Assembly (NCBI GenBank): GCA_017625465.1
Contig: JAGAKS010000003.1
Span: 1 to 46,721, forward strand
Source: Clostridia bacterium
GTDB lineage: Bacteria; Bacillota; Clostridia; TANB77; CAG-508
Direction: 5' to 3'
Length of the DNA: 46,721 nucleotides
Under the pieces are notes generated by a model, which was given only the letters and a program-made list of their open reading frames with translations, had not been told where the DNA came from and searched no databases. A program made the position numbers and the translations under genes. Position 1 is the first letter of the stretch. Every line of letters starts with the position of its first letter. Positions 8,574 through 17,310 of the stretch are shown piece after piece.

Positions 8574-8602
8574 TTGATAAAAAAGTTTTTTTGTGATAAA
8601 AT
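8574..8602 (+). promoter_or_regulatory. Promoter of coaBC
   Basis: TTGATA (8574-8579), a 17-base spacer, and TAAAAT (8597-8602). The expected start near 8609 leaves a leader of about 19 bases containing AAAAGGAGA, and rules out upstream in-frame codons as the coaBC start. Confidence 0.75.
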
Positions 8603-8627
8603 ATATAAGCTAAAAGGAGAACAAAAA

Positions 8628-9821
8628 ATGAATTTAAAAGGGAAAACAATATTAATAGGTGTAAGTGGAAGTATTGCAGCGTATAAAGTAGCAACTTTAG
8701 TAAGTATGTTAAAAAAACAAGAAGCGGAAGTTATAGTATCAATGACAGAAAATGCTACAAATTTTATTAATCCGATTACTTTTGAGACACTTACTAATAA
8801 TAGATGTTTGGTAAATACTTTTGATAGAAATTTTGAATTTAATACAGAACATATTTCAGTTGCAAAAAAAGCTGATTTAGTAGTTCTGGCTCCTGCTACT
8901 GCGAATGTAATTGGAAAAATTGCAAATGGAATAGCAGATGATATGCTTACAACTACCATTATGGCATGTAATTGTAAAAAGCTTATAGCTCCAGCTATGA
9001 ATACAAATATGTATGAAAATCCTATTGTTCAAGATAATATAGAAAAATTAAAACGTTTTGGTTATGAAATAATTGAACCAAACGAAGGAATACTAGCTTG
9101 CGGTGATGTTGGAAAAGGAAAAATGGCTGAACCAGAAGAAATTTTGGAATATATTTTTAGAGAAATAGCTTGTGAAAAAGATTTAGTCGGAAAGAAAGTT
9201 TTAGTAACAGCAGGGCCTACAATAGAAAAAATTGATTCTGTAAGATATTTAAGCAATTTTTCAACAGGAAAGATGGGGTATGCTTTGGCTAAAATAGCTA
9301 TGCTTCGTGGTGCCGAGGCAACTTTGATTTCAGGAAAAACTAATATTAATTCGCCTAAGTTTGTTAAGGTTATAAATGTATTGTCAGCGAAAGAAATGTT
9401 CGAGGCTGTTAAAAATAATTTTGAAGAACAAGATATAATTATAAAAGCAGCTGCAGTTGCAGATTATAGGTCAAAAGAAATATTTGATGGAAAAATAAAA
9501 AAGAAAGATGATAAATTAGAATTGTTATTAGAAAGAACAGATGATATTTTAAAATATGTTGGAGAACATAAAACAAACCAATTTGTCTGTGGTTTTTCAA
9601 TGGAAACAGATAATATGATAGAAAATTCAAAGGAAAAGTTATTAAAAAAGAACTTAGATATGATTGTTGCAAATAACTTAAGGCAAGATGGCGCAGGTTT
9701 TGGAGTAGATACTAATATTGTTACTATTATTACTCAAGATGAAATACAAGAATTAGAAATTTTAAGTAAAGAAGCTGTGGCCAATATAGTTATTGATAAT
9801 ATTGTAAAAAAATGTAAATAA
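8628..9821 (+). CDS. coaBC: Phosphopantothenoylcysteine decarboxylase / phosphopantothenate-cysteine ligase (CoaBC)
   Basis: A 397-residue bifunctional enzyme of coenzyme A synthesis. The N-terminal flavin-dependent CoaC part (about 1-185) shows GSIAAYKVATLV, the PAMNTNMYENP substrate loop and the ACGDVGKGKM segment around the active cysteine. The C-terminal CoaB part (from about 190) shows TAGPTIEKIDSVRYLSNFSTGKMG, the nucleotide and dimer motif, and KKKDDKLELLLERTDDIL. It uses CTP and cysteine to make phosphopantothenoylcysteine, then decarboxylates it. The start at 8628 is chosen because it follows AAAAGGAGA and lies downstream of the promoter. An in-frame codon at 8559 lies upstream of the -35 element. 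The length is normal. Confidence 0.96.
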   Translation: MNLKGKTILIGVSGSIAAYKVATLVSMLKKQEAEVIVSMTENATNFINPITFETLTNNRCLVNTFDRNFEFNTEHISVAKKADLVVLAPATANVIGKIANGIADDMLTTTIMACNCKKLIAPAMNTNMYENPIVQDNIEKLKRFGYEIIEPNEGILACGDVGKGKMAEPEEILEYIFREIACEKDLVGKKVLVTAGPTIEKIDSVRYLSNFSTGKMGYALAKIAMLRGAEATLISGKTNINSPKFVKVINVLSAKEMFEAVKNNFEEQDIIIKAAAVADYRSKEIFDGKIKKKDDKLELLLERTDDILKYVGEHKTNQFVCGFSMETDNMIENSKEKLLKKNLDMIVANNLRQDGAGFGVDTNIVTIITQDEIQELEILSKEAVANIVIDNIVKKCK

Positions 9822-9873
9822 AATAAATCTACTTCATAAAATATTATTAAGAATATTTTGAAGGAGATTTGTT

Positions 9874-10533
9874 ATGGCAAAAATATTAGTATATAATAAT
9901 AATGCAAATCGTATGGAAACGTATTATAAAGGCCTTTCAGAAGCGATGCCATATAATTCAAATAGAACACTCACTGTAAGAGAATTTAGAGGAAGCAGTA
10001 ATAGTAATATTTTATGGACAGACATTAGAACCATGGAATCTTGGAACAGTTTAAGATATTTATATGGTAGAGGAATTTATGTAGGATTTGCGTTCAAAAG
10101 ATGTTGGCAAGGAGGTCATTCTAATTTATCTCAACACTATGCTGGAACAGCTTTTGATGCAGCGCAAACAGCAACTGCTAGTCAAAGAGCAACTATAAGA
10201 AATTTAGCAAGGCAAGTATGGACTTACGTTGAGCCAGCTAACTTGACACCTACTTGGGTGCACTTTGACGATAGATGGGTAGCATCTGGTTATCCTACTA
10301 CGAGAAGAGGAAATAAAGGAATTTATGTGTGTGTAGCGCAAGATGCTCTTACGACATTAGCTTACAATACTGGTGGATTAGATGGAGTTTTTGGTGCTAA
10401 TACTGAAAATGCAGTAAGATCATATCAAAGAAGAAAAGGATTATCAGTTGATGGTATAATAGGTCCTATAACTTGGAGAAATTTAATGGCAGATGTTGTA
10501 GGTAGAGGTCCTAGTGATACAACAGTAAATTAA
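9874..10533 (+). CDS. M15-type peptidoglycan peptidase with C-terminal peptidoglycan-binding domain
   Basis: A 219-residue protein. The N-terminal domain has the zinc motif of D-Ala-D-Ala-type M15 peptidases: H88 and D95 in SQHYAGTAFD and H130 in TWVHFDD. The C-terminal ~65 residues form a PG_binding_1 domain (AQDALTTLAYNTGGLDGVFGANTENAV..., WRNLM). Such proteins cut peptide stems of peptidoglycan. No signal peptide or membrane segment is present, which is the usual state of phage endolysins; a domesticated lysin or a mother-cell lysis role are both possible. The start has GAAGGAG upstream. It is a single gene between coaBC and a terminator, with no other phage gene nearby. Confidence 0.85.
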   Translation: MAKILVYNNNANRMETYYKGLSEAMPYNSNRTLTVREFRGSSNSNILWTDIRTMESWNSLRYLYGRGIYVGFAFKRCWQGGHSNLSQHYAGTAFDAAQTATASQRATIRNLARQVWTYVEPANLTPTWVHFDDRWVASGYPTTRRGNKGIYVCVAQDALTTLAYNTGGLDGVFGANTENAVRSYQRRKGLSVDGIIGPITWRNLMADVVGRGPSDTTVN

Positions 10534-10542
10534 AATTATTTT

Positions 10543-10590
10543 AAATAAACAAACAATATGATTAAAAATCAGAAGTTTGTTTATTTTTAT
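10543..10590 (+). terminator. Terminator after the M15 peptidase
   Basis: AAATAAACAAAC (10543-10554) is the exact complement of GTTTGTTTATTT (10575-10586), with a 20-base loop and a following T-rich tail. Confidence 0.8.
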
Positions 10591-10601
10591 TTATAAAGTG
10601 T

Positions 10602-10630
10602 TTGATTAAAAAAATTGCTTGTGATATAAT
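10602..10630 (+). promoter_or_regulatory. Promoter of the HD-hydrolase gene pair
   Basis: TTGATT (10602-10607), a 17-base spacer, and TATAAT (10625-10630). The expected start near 10637 makes an upstream TTG at 10631 untranslatable and favours the ATG at 10661. Confidence 0.8.
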
Positions 10631-10660
10631 TTGAAAAAACAATATGATTGGAGTCAAAAA

Positions 10661-11710
10661 ATGTCAAATTATTTTGATACAATTACAGAAGAATTAAAAG
10701 AATATTTTCATACATTATCACCAGAAATTCCAGATTTTATATACGAATATGTAGAAGCACCAGAAATGAAAAGACTTGCCGGTATAGGTATTTCTTGTGG
10801 TACAGACCATTCTAAACTTTTTCATAATAAAATTTTTTATTCTAGGCTCGACCATAGTGTTGGAGTAAGCTTAATAGTTTGGAATTTTACTAAGAGTAAA
10901 AAACAAGCTTTAGCAGGATTGTTTCATGATATAGCAAATCCAGCTTTTAGCCATTGTATAGATTTTTTTCATGGTGATTATGAAAATCAAGAAAGTACAG
11001 AAGAGCCAACTACTGAAATTATAGCAAATTCTACATATATTATGGAAAGATTAAAAAGAGATAATATAAAATTAGATGAAGTAAAAGATTACAAATTATA
11101 TCCTGTAGCAGACAATAAAACACCAAGAGTTTCAGCTGATAGATTAGAATATACTTTTTCAAATGGGTTTTCTATGGAAGATATTTGGGAAAAGGGTGAA
11201 ATTTCTAAAATTTATAATAATATAAGAATCTTAAAAAACGAAGATGGAATAGACGAAATCGGTTTTGAAGATTTTAAAATTGCCGAAAATTTTGTTGATA
11301 AAATAAAAGTATTATGGTTAGGATGGATAAATCATAAAGATAGATTTTTGATGCAAGCAATAGCTGATATTTTAAAACTAATGGTAGAAGCTAATTTGCT
11401 TACAGAAAAAGATTTTTATAATTATAGTGAACACAAAATTATAAATAAGGCTAAAACTTGTGGTATTTCTAGAATAAAAAATGCAATAGCAAACCTTCAA
11501 AATGCAACAGAAGTTTTTGAATCAGATTCTCCAAAAGATGGAGTATATAATATAAATTGCTTAGGAAAGCACAGATATATAGATCCTTTGGTTATGCATA
11601 ATGGAAAGGTGTGTCGACTTTCTAATATTTCAGAAAAAACGAAGAACAATATTGAAAATTATTTAGCTTATGATATGACAAAATATATTTATTCTAATTT
11701 TGATATTTAA
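10661..11710 (+). CDS. HD-domain phosphohydrolase
   Basis: A 349-residue protein with a complete HD metal site: H65 in RLDHSVGV, H89-D90 in AGLFHDIANPAFSH, and D160 in RVSADRLEY. The spacing and the FSH sequence place it with dGTPase/SAMHD1-like HD phosphohydrolases, which act on nucleotides or related phosphoesters. The actual substrate cannot be told. There is no membrane segment. The start at 10661 is favoured by TTGGAG upstream and by the promoter, which excludes the earlier TTG. It shares an operon with the next gene, 12 bases downstream. A housekeeping nucleotide role or a stress role are both open. Confidence 0.85.
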   Translation: MSNYFDTITEELKEYFHTLSPEIPDFIYEYVEAPEMKRLAGIGISCGTDHSKLFHNKIFYSRLDHSVGVSLIVWNFTKSKKQALAGLFHDIANPAFSHCIDFFHGDYENQESTEEPTTEIIANSTYIMERLKRDNIKLDEVKDYKLYPVADNKTPRVSADRLEYTFSNGFSMEDIWEKGEISKIYNNIRILKNEDGIDEIGFEDFKIAENFVDKIKVLWLGWINHKDRFLMQAIADILKLMVEANLLTEKDFYNYSEHKIINKAKTCGISRIKNAIANLQNATEVFESDSPKDGVYNINCLGKHRYIDPLVMHNGKVCRLSNISEKTKNNIENYLAYDMTKYIYSNFDI

Positions 11711-11722
11711 TGAGAGGTGCCT

Positions 11723-12415
11723 ATGGAGCTTGAAGATTTTATGGGAAAATATGAAAAAGATGAACTTATAGCTTTTTTGTCATCTTATGTGCCAATGTCT
11801 TTTTCAGATACTACTAGCATTCCTAAAATTAAAAACAAAGAAATAAACGAGTTAATTGCTAAAGGTCCAGCAAATTATATTGCTCCAGAGTGTATAAAAG
11901 CATGTGAAAGTTTGTGGTCAAAAAACATATATGTTTTAGCATCTATAAATATAAAAGATGAAATGTATTTAATTTTAGATAAATTAAGCCCAGAAAATAT
12001 GGAAATTTTTAAATCAAAATATAGAAAAAAACCAGAAAATTATTGTACTAATTTAGGAAAAGAAAAATACATAGCTATAAAAACTCTATCATCAGATAAT
12101 AAAGAAATATCAGAACAGTTAGAAGAATTAGTTTCAGATTTTAGGTTACAAGACATTCAAAGAGGTTATTTTACAGAAAAAACATTTTTAATGAATGTTT
12201 GTAACTGTGAAAAAGTAGAGGGTTTAAAAGAGTACAAAAATGAAAGTGTACAAGTTGTTTTTGATATAGAAAAAATGGATAAAAGTTTTAAAGAATATTT
12301 AAAAGATACAGGTTATGAAAATTATTACGTGCCAAAAGAACATAGAATATATTTAAACGATTATTATTATCAGGCACATCAAAATTATATGAATAATAAA
12401 ATAGAAAATATTTAG
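11723..12415 (+). CDS. Hypothetical protein, partner of the HD hydrolase
   Basis: A 230-residue soluble protein not recognised. It has mixed alpha/beta composition, no signal peptide, no membrane helix and no obvious catalytic motif. Aromatic residues are concentrated near the C-terminus (DYYYQAHQNYMNN). The ATG at 11723 is chosen because GAGAGG lies 5 bases upstream; a GTG at 11717 would overlap that site. The gene follows the HD-domain gene by 12 bases and ends at a strong terminator, so the two are a two-gene operon and probably work together. The function is unknown. Confidence 0.75.
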   Translation: MELEDFMGKYEKDELIAFLSSYVPMSFSDTTSIPKIKNKEINELIAKGPANYIAPECIKACESLWSKNIYVLASINIKDEMYLILDKLSPENMEIFKSKYRKKPENYCTNLGKEKYIAIKTLSSDNKEISEQLEELVSDFRLQDIQRGYFTEKTFLMNVCNCEKVEGLKEYKNESVQVVFDIEKMDKSFKEYLKDTGYENYYVPKEHRIYLNDYYYQAHQNYMNNKIENI

Positions 12416-12416
12416 G

Positions 12417-12472
12417 AAAAATGAATCTGAATAGTTAGAACAAAAATCTAGCAATGAAGATTCATTTTTTAT
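12417..12472 (+). terminator. Terminator of the HD operon
   Basis: ATGAATCT (12421-12428, preceded by four A) pairs with AGATTCAT (12458-12465), followed by six T. An inner imperfect pairing TTAGA/TCTAG extends the structure. Confidence 0.8.
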
Positions 12473-12527
12473 TTATAATTTGTAAAGCTTTTATACAATA
12501 AAAGTTAAGAATTCCTTAATATTTTCA

Positions 12528-12556
12528 TTGAAAAAAGTCGAATATTCTAGTATAAT
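12528..12556 (+). promoter_or_regulatory. Promoter of the O-acylation operon
   Basis: TTGAAA (12528-12533), a 17-base spacer, TATAAT (12551-12556). It drives the MBOAT gene and probably the three genes that follow it. Confidence 0.8.
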
Positions 12557-12588
12557 GTAGTTAACTTATTTGAAAGGGAATATAGCAA

Positions 12589-13998
12589 ATGATTTTTTCA
12601 ACTTATTCATTCATTCTAATATTTTTGCCAATCGTTTTTGGCGTTTATTTTATATTAAATAGATTGAAACAACATACAATAGCCAAAATTTGGCTTATTA
12701 TAGCTTCATTATATTTTTATGGACAAGGAAGCCCTAAATTTTTTCCATTCTTTTTAGGAAGTATTTTTGGAAATTATTGTGTAGGTTCAGCTTTAAGTAA
12801 ACTTAATGAAAAAGAAGATAAAAAACAAAGTAAATTGTTGCTTATTATTGGAATATTAGCCAATGTAGCTCTTTTAGGATATTATAAATATACAGACTTC
12901 TTTATAGAAAATTTTAATTTCTTGACAGGAGCAAATATTGCACTTAAACATATAGTTTTGCCTATAGGAATTTCATTCTTTACATTCCAATTAATAGCAT
13001 TTTTAGTTGATTCATATAGAGGAGAAACAAAGGATTATAATATTATAGATTATTTACTATTTATAACTTTTTTCCCACAACTAATTGTAGGTCCAATTGT
13101 TCATCATAAAGAAATGGTTTCACAATTTGAAGATGAGAAAAATTTAAAATTTAATTGGAATAATATTGCACTTGGACTTTTTGTTTTTGCAATAGGATGT
13201 GCCAAAAAAATGCTTATAGCAGATGTTTTAACTACTAGTGCACAAACGTTTTTTGGAACAACAGATGCTTTTACGTTTTTAAATACATGGTTTTATTCTT
13301 TAGAATATACAATATCATATTATTTTGATTTGTCTGGATATGCAGATATGGCAATTGGTTTAGGTCTTATGTTTAATATAGTAATACCTCAAAATTTTAA
13401 TTCGCCATATAAAGCAACTAACTTTCAAGAATATTGGAAACGTTGGCACATGACACTTTCAAGATTCTTAACTACATATATTTTTAGAAGTGTATTTAGA
13501 AAAGAAAATAAATGGAGAAATTATTATATAGCAACTATGGTTACATTTTTTGTTTCAGGTTTTTGGCATGGAGCAGGATGGAATTTTATAGTTTGGGGAA
13601 TTGTAAATGGAATTTTGGTATGTATTGCTTCATACAGAAATAGAAAAGGAAAAAAAGATCCATTTTTAATAGCATTTATTTTAAACTTTATTTTAGTAAT
13701 ATTAACAAGAGTTTTATTTGTATCTGAAAGCTTCACTTATGCTTGGGAAGTTTATAAAGGAATGTTCAATTTTGCAAGTTTAGCAAATACAGATTTTATA
13801 GCTTTCTGGAATAATAATATGAAAGAAATTATTGTAACATTAATTGGTATGGGAATTTGTTTCTTTGCACCAAATACAAGTCAAATATGTGAAAAGTTTA
13901 AAACTAATATACCTTACTTGTTATATGCTGTTCTTCTATTAGGAATATGCTTAGTAACAATGGATAAAGTAGTTAACTTTTTATATTTTCAATTTTAA
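12589..13998 (+). CDS. MBOAT-family membrane O-acyltransferase (AlgI/DltB-like)
   Basis: A 469-residue polytopic membrane protein with about ten hydrophobic helices. It carries the MBOAT marks: PQLIVGPIVHH, the cytoplasmic loop YWKRWHMTLSRFLTTYIF (R285-W286-H287), and the catalytic histidine H327 in GFWHGAGWNF. These proteins pass an acyl group, often acetyl, across the membrane to an extracellular acceptor. The length and motifs fit the AlgI/PatA type, which modifies polysaccharide or peptidoglycan. The next gene is an SGNH-like partner of the kind paired with AlgI, so the pair probably O-acetylates a surface glycan. The acceptor cannot be told. GAAAGGGA precedes the ATG. Confidence 0.93.
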   Translation: MIFSTYSFILIFLPIVFGVYFILNRLKQHTIAKIWLIIASLYFYGQGSPKFFPFFLGSIFGNYCVGSALSKLNEKEDKKQSKLLLIIGILANVALLGYYKYTDFFIENFNFLTGANIALKHIVLPIGISFFTFQLIAFLVDSYRGETKDYNIIDYLLFITFFPQLIVGPIVHHKEMVSQFEDEKNLKFNWNNIALGLFVFAIGCAKKMLIADVLTTSAQTFFGTTDAFTFLNTWFYSLEYTISYYFDLSGYADMAIGLGLMFNIVIPQNFNSPYKATNFQEYWKRWHMTLSRFLTTYIFRSVFRKENKWRNYYIATMVTFFVSGFWHGAGWNFIVWGIVNGILVCIASYRNRKGKKDPFLIAFILNFILVILTRVLFVSESFTYAWEVYKGMFNFASLANTDFIAFWNNNMKEIIVTLIGMGICFFAPNTSQICEKFKTNIPYLLYAVLLLGICLVTMDKVVNFLYFQF

Positions 13999-14010
13999 GG
14001 AGGACACTGT

Positions 14011-15135
14011 ATGACAGCAAAAAGATGGTCAATTTCATTTGTAATCATAATTATTATAATACTTTTAGGAATAGCAATATTAAATGTAATTGTTGACCCT
14101 TATGATTATTTTGATGGAATAGATGGAATAAATTCAAATATACATGATAATAGTTACATAAGAGTATTTAAAGCAAACCATATAAAAAAATTTGGTAACA
14201 ATTATGATGCATATTTAATTGGTGGTTCAAAAGGTGGATGTTATCAATCAGAAAAATTAAAAGAACTAGATGGTTACAACTACTATAATACATTTATTAC
14301 TTGCGGTAATTTTGAAGAATATTATATTTTTTCTAAATTTATTATAGAAAATACTAATGCAAAGAAAATTATTTTAAATTTAAGTGGTTTTGAATGTTTA
14401 TTTGATGTAAGAACAGGATTAAAACAAGAAACACCTGCTATTCTTACAGGAAAAAGCGAAGTAGCTGAATTTATAAGCTTTTTATTTAAAAATCCAAAAC
14501 TTAGTATAGATGAGATAAGACATTCTAGTGCAACAGATAGACAAAATGATGATGGAAGTAGAAATTTAGCAACATACTATAAAAATCGTAGTGAAAATCC
14601 AGAAAAATATGTTAATGAAAAAGTTATATACGATTTAGATAAAGATTTAAAAATGATGTTTGAAAAATTTTCAACAAGAACTTTTTCATCATTTCCAAAT
14701 GATATAAATTATTTAAGAAAAATTGTAAATTTGTGCAAAGAAAACAATGTCGAATTATTAGTAATAAATAGCCCAACTCCATTAACGTCTAGACAAGATT
14801 TTGAAAGTGAAGTATATATAAACTTTTTAGCACAAGTCGCACAAGTTACAGATTTTTGGGATTTTACAAGCTATAATGATATAAATTTAAATCCATATAA
14901 TTTTTATGATGATGCACATGCTTTTTATGAAGTTAATGAATTAGTTATAGATACAATAAAAGGTACAAACTCTTATGAGGGATTTGGAAAATATGTTACA
15001 AAAGATAATGTATATGAATACTTACAAGAGAGAAGAACAGACTTTTATAAATTGCAAAAAGAATACGAAGAAACTGGAACAGTTAAGTTAGGTGGTTATG
15101 AGGATGCAAGTAATTTAGTAAAAAAAGGAGAATAG
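14011..15135 (+). CDS. Membrane-anchored SGNH/AlgX-like partner of the acyltransferase
   Basis: A 374-residue protein with one N-terminal membrane anchor (about residues 7-28, rich in Ile) and an extracellular domain. The nucleophile region is LIGGSKGG (S73), and the conserved Asp-x-x-His of SGNH enzymes is seen as DDAHAF (D300 or D301 with H303). In alginate- and DltD-type systems such a protein receives the acyl group from the MBOAT channel and passes it to the glycan. It lies 12 bases after the MBOAT gene with an AGGAGG site. The family assignment rests on these motifs and the context. The overall sequence is divergent. Confidence 0.8.
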   Translation: MTAKRWSISFVIIIIIILLGIAILNVIVDPYDYFDGIDGINSNIHDNSYIRVFKANHIKKFGNNYDAYLIGGSKGGCYQSEKLKELDGYNYYNTFITCGNFEEYYIFSKFIIENTNAKKIILNLSGFECLFDVRTGLKQETPAILTGKSEVAEFISFLFKNPKLSIDEIRHSSATDRQNDDGSRNLATYYKNRSENPEKYVNEKVIYDLDKDLKMMFEKFSTRTFSSFPNDINYLRKIVNLCKENNVELLVINSPTPLTSRQDFESEVYINFLAQVAQVTDFWDFTSYNDINLNPYNFYDDAHAFYEVNELVIDTIKGTNSYEGFGKYVTKDNVYEYLQERRTDFYKLQKEYEETGTVKLGGYEDASNLVKKGE

Positions 15136-15138
15136 TCT

Positions 15139-15825
15139 ATGGATGATAAACAATTTTCAATAGGTTTGAAAATAAGTATAACAGTAGCATGTATATTGCT
15201 TATCTTAATAGGAATTTTAGTTGTAAATACTATTAAATCTAAAGATAATACATCTTCTGTACTAGAAGAAGTGTCTAATATAGATAGTGCTTTAAGTGAA
15301 GCTGACATGGAAGAAATAAAACAATATTTAGATGTATATAGTCTTTTAGTTCAAGAAGAAAATCCAACAACTACTGAAAATTTAGAAACTATAATTTCAT
15401 TTTTAAATACTATTTTCTGGTATGAACCAGTAAGCATCGGAGAAAACTTAATGGCTGGATATGAAAAAAATGTTGTTCAGACTGTTGCAATAGAACTATT
15501 AGGAACAACAAATATTCCAACTAGTGAAGATTTGATTTTGGATAATGAAAATAATGTTTATCGATATGCGCTTGGTGGAGAATTTATGTCTGGAAAATGC
15601 ATGAATATTAAAGATATATCTATGAATAATAATATTTATGAAATAACTTATGAAAGCACTTTCCCAGGAGAAAATGAAGCTTATGAGATGGCAAAAGGTA
15701 AAGAAGTAGAATTAAATACATATACTATAAAAATTAAATTAGAGAAAAATAAAAATTACGAGTACTCAAAATATTGCTTAAAAAATATTGAACTTTTATC
15801 TAAAGATATAGTAAAATATAACTAG
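15139..15825 (+). CDS. Hypothetical single-pass membrane protein in the acyltransferase operon
   Basis: A 228-residue protein with a short cytoplasmic start, one membrane helix (about 10-31, ISITVACILLILIGILVV) and an extracellular part of about 190 residues. No known domain was recognised. Its single extracytoplasmic cysteines (about positions 155 and 214) could pair. It starts 3 bases after the SGNH gene with AAAAGGAG upstream, so it is part of the same operon and a likely accessory factor of surface acylation. This role is inferred from position only. Confidence 0.75.
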   Translation: MDDKQFSIGLKISITVACILLILIGILVVNTIKSKDNTSSVLEEVSNIDSALSEADMEEIKQYLDVYSLLVQEENPTTTENLETIISFLNTIFWYEPVSIGENLMAGYEKNVVQTVAIELLGTTNIPTSEDLILDNENNVYRYALGGEFMSGKCMNIKDISMNNNIYEITYESTFPGENEAYEMAKGKEVELNTYTIKIKLEKNKNYEYSKYCLKNIELLSKDIVKYN

Positions 15826-15846
15826 TATGAAATTAGGGGAAAACAG

Positions 15847-16371
15847 ATGAATAAATTAAAAAGAGTAGCTATAATAGGAGCTCCAGGTTCTGGAAAAACT
15901 ACTTTAGCCATTGAATTAAAAGATGTATATAATTTACCAGTTGTATTTTTAGATTCTTTTTATCAATTTCCTAATTGGGTTATGAGAGATCCAAAAGAAA
16001 GAGATGAGATGATATTAAAAGAAACCAAAAAAGAAGAATGGATTATAGATGGAACTTTTATAGATACATTAGAAGAAAGAGTAAAAGCTGCAGATTTGGT
16101 TATATTTTTAGATTTTTCAACTAGTGTACAAATAAAAGGTATTTTTAAAAGATTTTTTAGCAATATTGGCAAAGATAAAATAGATATGCCTGGTTGTAGA
16201 GAAAGATTAAATCCAAGTTTTATATTTTATGTACTTACATATAATAAAAAAAGAAGGAAATATTTAGTAGACATTTTAGAAAAATATGATAAAAATAAAA
16301 TCTTACAGTTTAAAACACAAGCAGAATTAAAAGAATGGTTAGATAAAGAAAAAGTAAAAGATGGCGATTAA
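15847..16371 (+). CDS. P-loop kinase-like ATPase (topology-modulation/FlaR-like)
   Basis: A 174-residue P-loop protein. Walker A is GAPGSGKTT (11-19). WIIDGTF and the DLVIFLDFS strand are typical of the adenylate-kinase-like group annotated as topology modulation or FlaR-like proteins. FYQFPNWVMRDPKERDEM is the usual substrate-side segment of these proteins. They are small cytoplasmic proteins thought to phosphorylate nucleotides or similar small molecules, and the substrate is not known. It ends the acyltransferase operon, and its stop codon lies inside the loop of the terminator hairpin. A link to acylation is not evident. Confidence 0.85.
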   Translation: MNKLKRVAIIGAPGSGKTTLAIELKDVYNLPVVFLDSFYQFPNWVMRDPKERDEMILKETKKEEWIIDGTFIDTLEERVKAADLVIFLDFSTSVQIKGIFKRFFSNIGKDKIDMPGCRERLNPSFIFYVLTYNKKRRKYLVDILEKYDKNKILQFKTQAELKEWLDKEKVKDGD

Positions 16372-16385
16372 GCCATCTTTTTTTG
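16357..16385 (+). terminator. Terminator of the acyltransferase operon, overlapping the last gene
   Basis: AAAGATGGC (16357-16365) pairs exactly with GCCATCTTT (16372-16380), followed by T-rich sequence. The left arm encodes the last codons of the P-loop gene. Downstream, ACTGTTAT (16421-16428) and ATAACAGT (16435-16442) form another small inverted repeat of unknown role. Confidence 0.85.
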
Positions 16386-16492
16386 GGGATTAAATTATGA
16401 ATATGATTTATATATTCTATACTGTTATAATAATATAACAGTCTTAAAATAACCTTAAAAAAATATGAATATTTAAAATTTTATGAATAATA

Positions 16493-16521
16493 TTAACTTT
16501 TAGAACTTTTTGTGATATTAT
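16493..16521 (+). promoter_or_regulatory. Probable promoter of the TVP38/DedA gene
   Basis: TTAACT (16493-16498), a 17-base spacer, TATTAT (16516-16521) with an extended TG two bases before it. Confidence 0.55.
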
Positions 16522-16541
16522 ATTAAAATATGAGGTAATAA

Positions 16542-17270
16542 ATGAAAAAAGAAAAAGTTAAAAAAGTAAGAAAAATCGTATTTTTTATATTATTAATAGT
16601 GTTTATCGCAATAATAATAAAATTGCTTCCATTATTTATGGAATTATCTAAAGTAGAGGGAAGAAGAAATTTTGCTGATAATATTACAAATTTAGGCATA
16701 GTAGGTGCTTTGCAAATTTTGATGTTAGAAATTTGTAAGGCAGTTGTAGTATTTTTGCCAGCTGAGCCAATTGAGTTACTTTCTGGAATGTGTTTTGGCC
16801 CTTTTGTAGGTACAGCTATTATATATGTTGGAGTCATTATTAGTACAGTAACTATTTATTTGGCGGTTAAAAAATATGGATTGGCACTTGTAGAAGATAT
16901 AGTACCAGAAGAAAAGTTTAAGAAAATTTCTGAAATTATTAAAAATAATAGTGAAAAAGTAGAAGTTATTTTGTTTGTTCTATACTTTTTACCATTAGTT
17001 CCAAAAGATTTCCTTACTTATATTGGTAGCTTATTACCAATAAGTTTAAAAAAATTTCTATTTATAACATTATTTGCTAGATTTCCTGCAATAGTGTCAT
17101 CTACGGTTGTTGGGGATAGTATATTAGAAGGGGATATAAAAACTATCATTTTTGCTTATGGAATTACTTATATTATTTCTATTTTATTTGCTGTACTTTA
17201 CAATAAGAATTTTAAAAAATCTAAAAGAAAAAGTGAAGAAACAATAAAAATTCAAGATGAGAAAAATTAA
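16542..17270 (+). CDS. TVP38/TMEM64 (VTT-domain, DedA-like) membrane protein
   Basis: A 242-residue integral membrane protein. It has an N-terminal helix (residues 10-28), the VTT domain with the reentrant motif region FLPAEPIELLSGMCFGPFVG, a central helix, then the second conserved block LYFLPLVPKDFLTYIGSLLP and ARFPAIVSSTVVG, and a final helix before a basic tail. Proteins of this family are thought to act as lipid (phospholipid or undecaprenyl phosphate) scramblases or transporters. The length is normal. It is a single-gene unit between its own promoter and a terminator shared with the convergent DUF1836 gene. Confidence 0.9.
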   Translation: MKKEKVKKVRKIVFFILLIVFIAIIIKLLPLFMELSKVEGRRNFADNITNLGIVGALQILMLEICKAVVVFLPAEPIELLSGMCFGPFVGTAIIYVGVIISTVTIYLAVKKYGLALVEDIVPEEKFKKISEIIKNNSEKVEVILFVLYFLPLVPKDFLTYIGSLLPISLKKFLFITLFARFPAIVSSTVVGDSILEGDIKTIIFAYGITYIISILFAVLYNKNFKKSKRKSEETIKIQDEKN

Positions 17271-17280
17271 TATATTATAA

Positions 17281-17307
17281 AAAAGAAAGTAGAAACTACT
17301 TTCTTTT
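17281..17307. terminator. Bidirectional terminator between convergent genes
   Basis: AAAAGAAAGTAG (17281-17292) and CTACTTTCTTTT (17296-17307) are exact complements around a 3-base loop. A- and T-runs on both sides let it serve the VTT gene and the DUF1836 gene that ends at 17311. Confidence 0.85.
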
Positions 17308-17310
17308 TTG

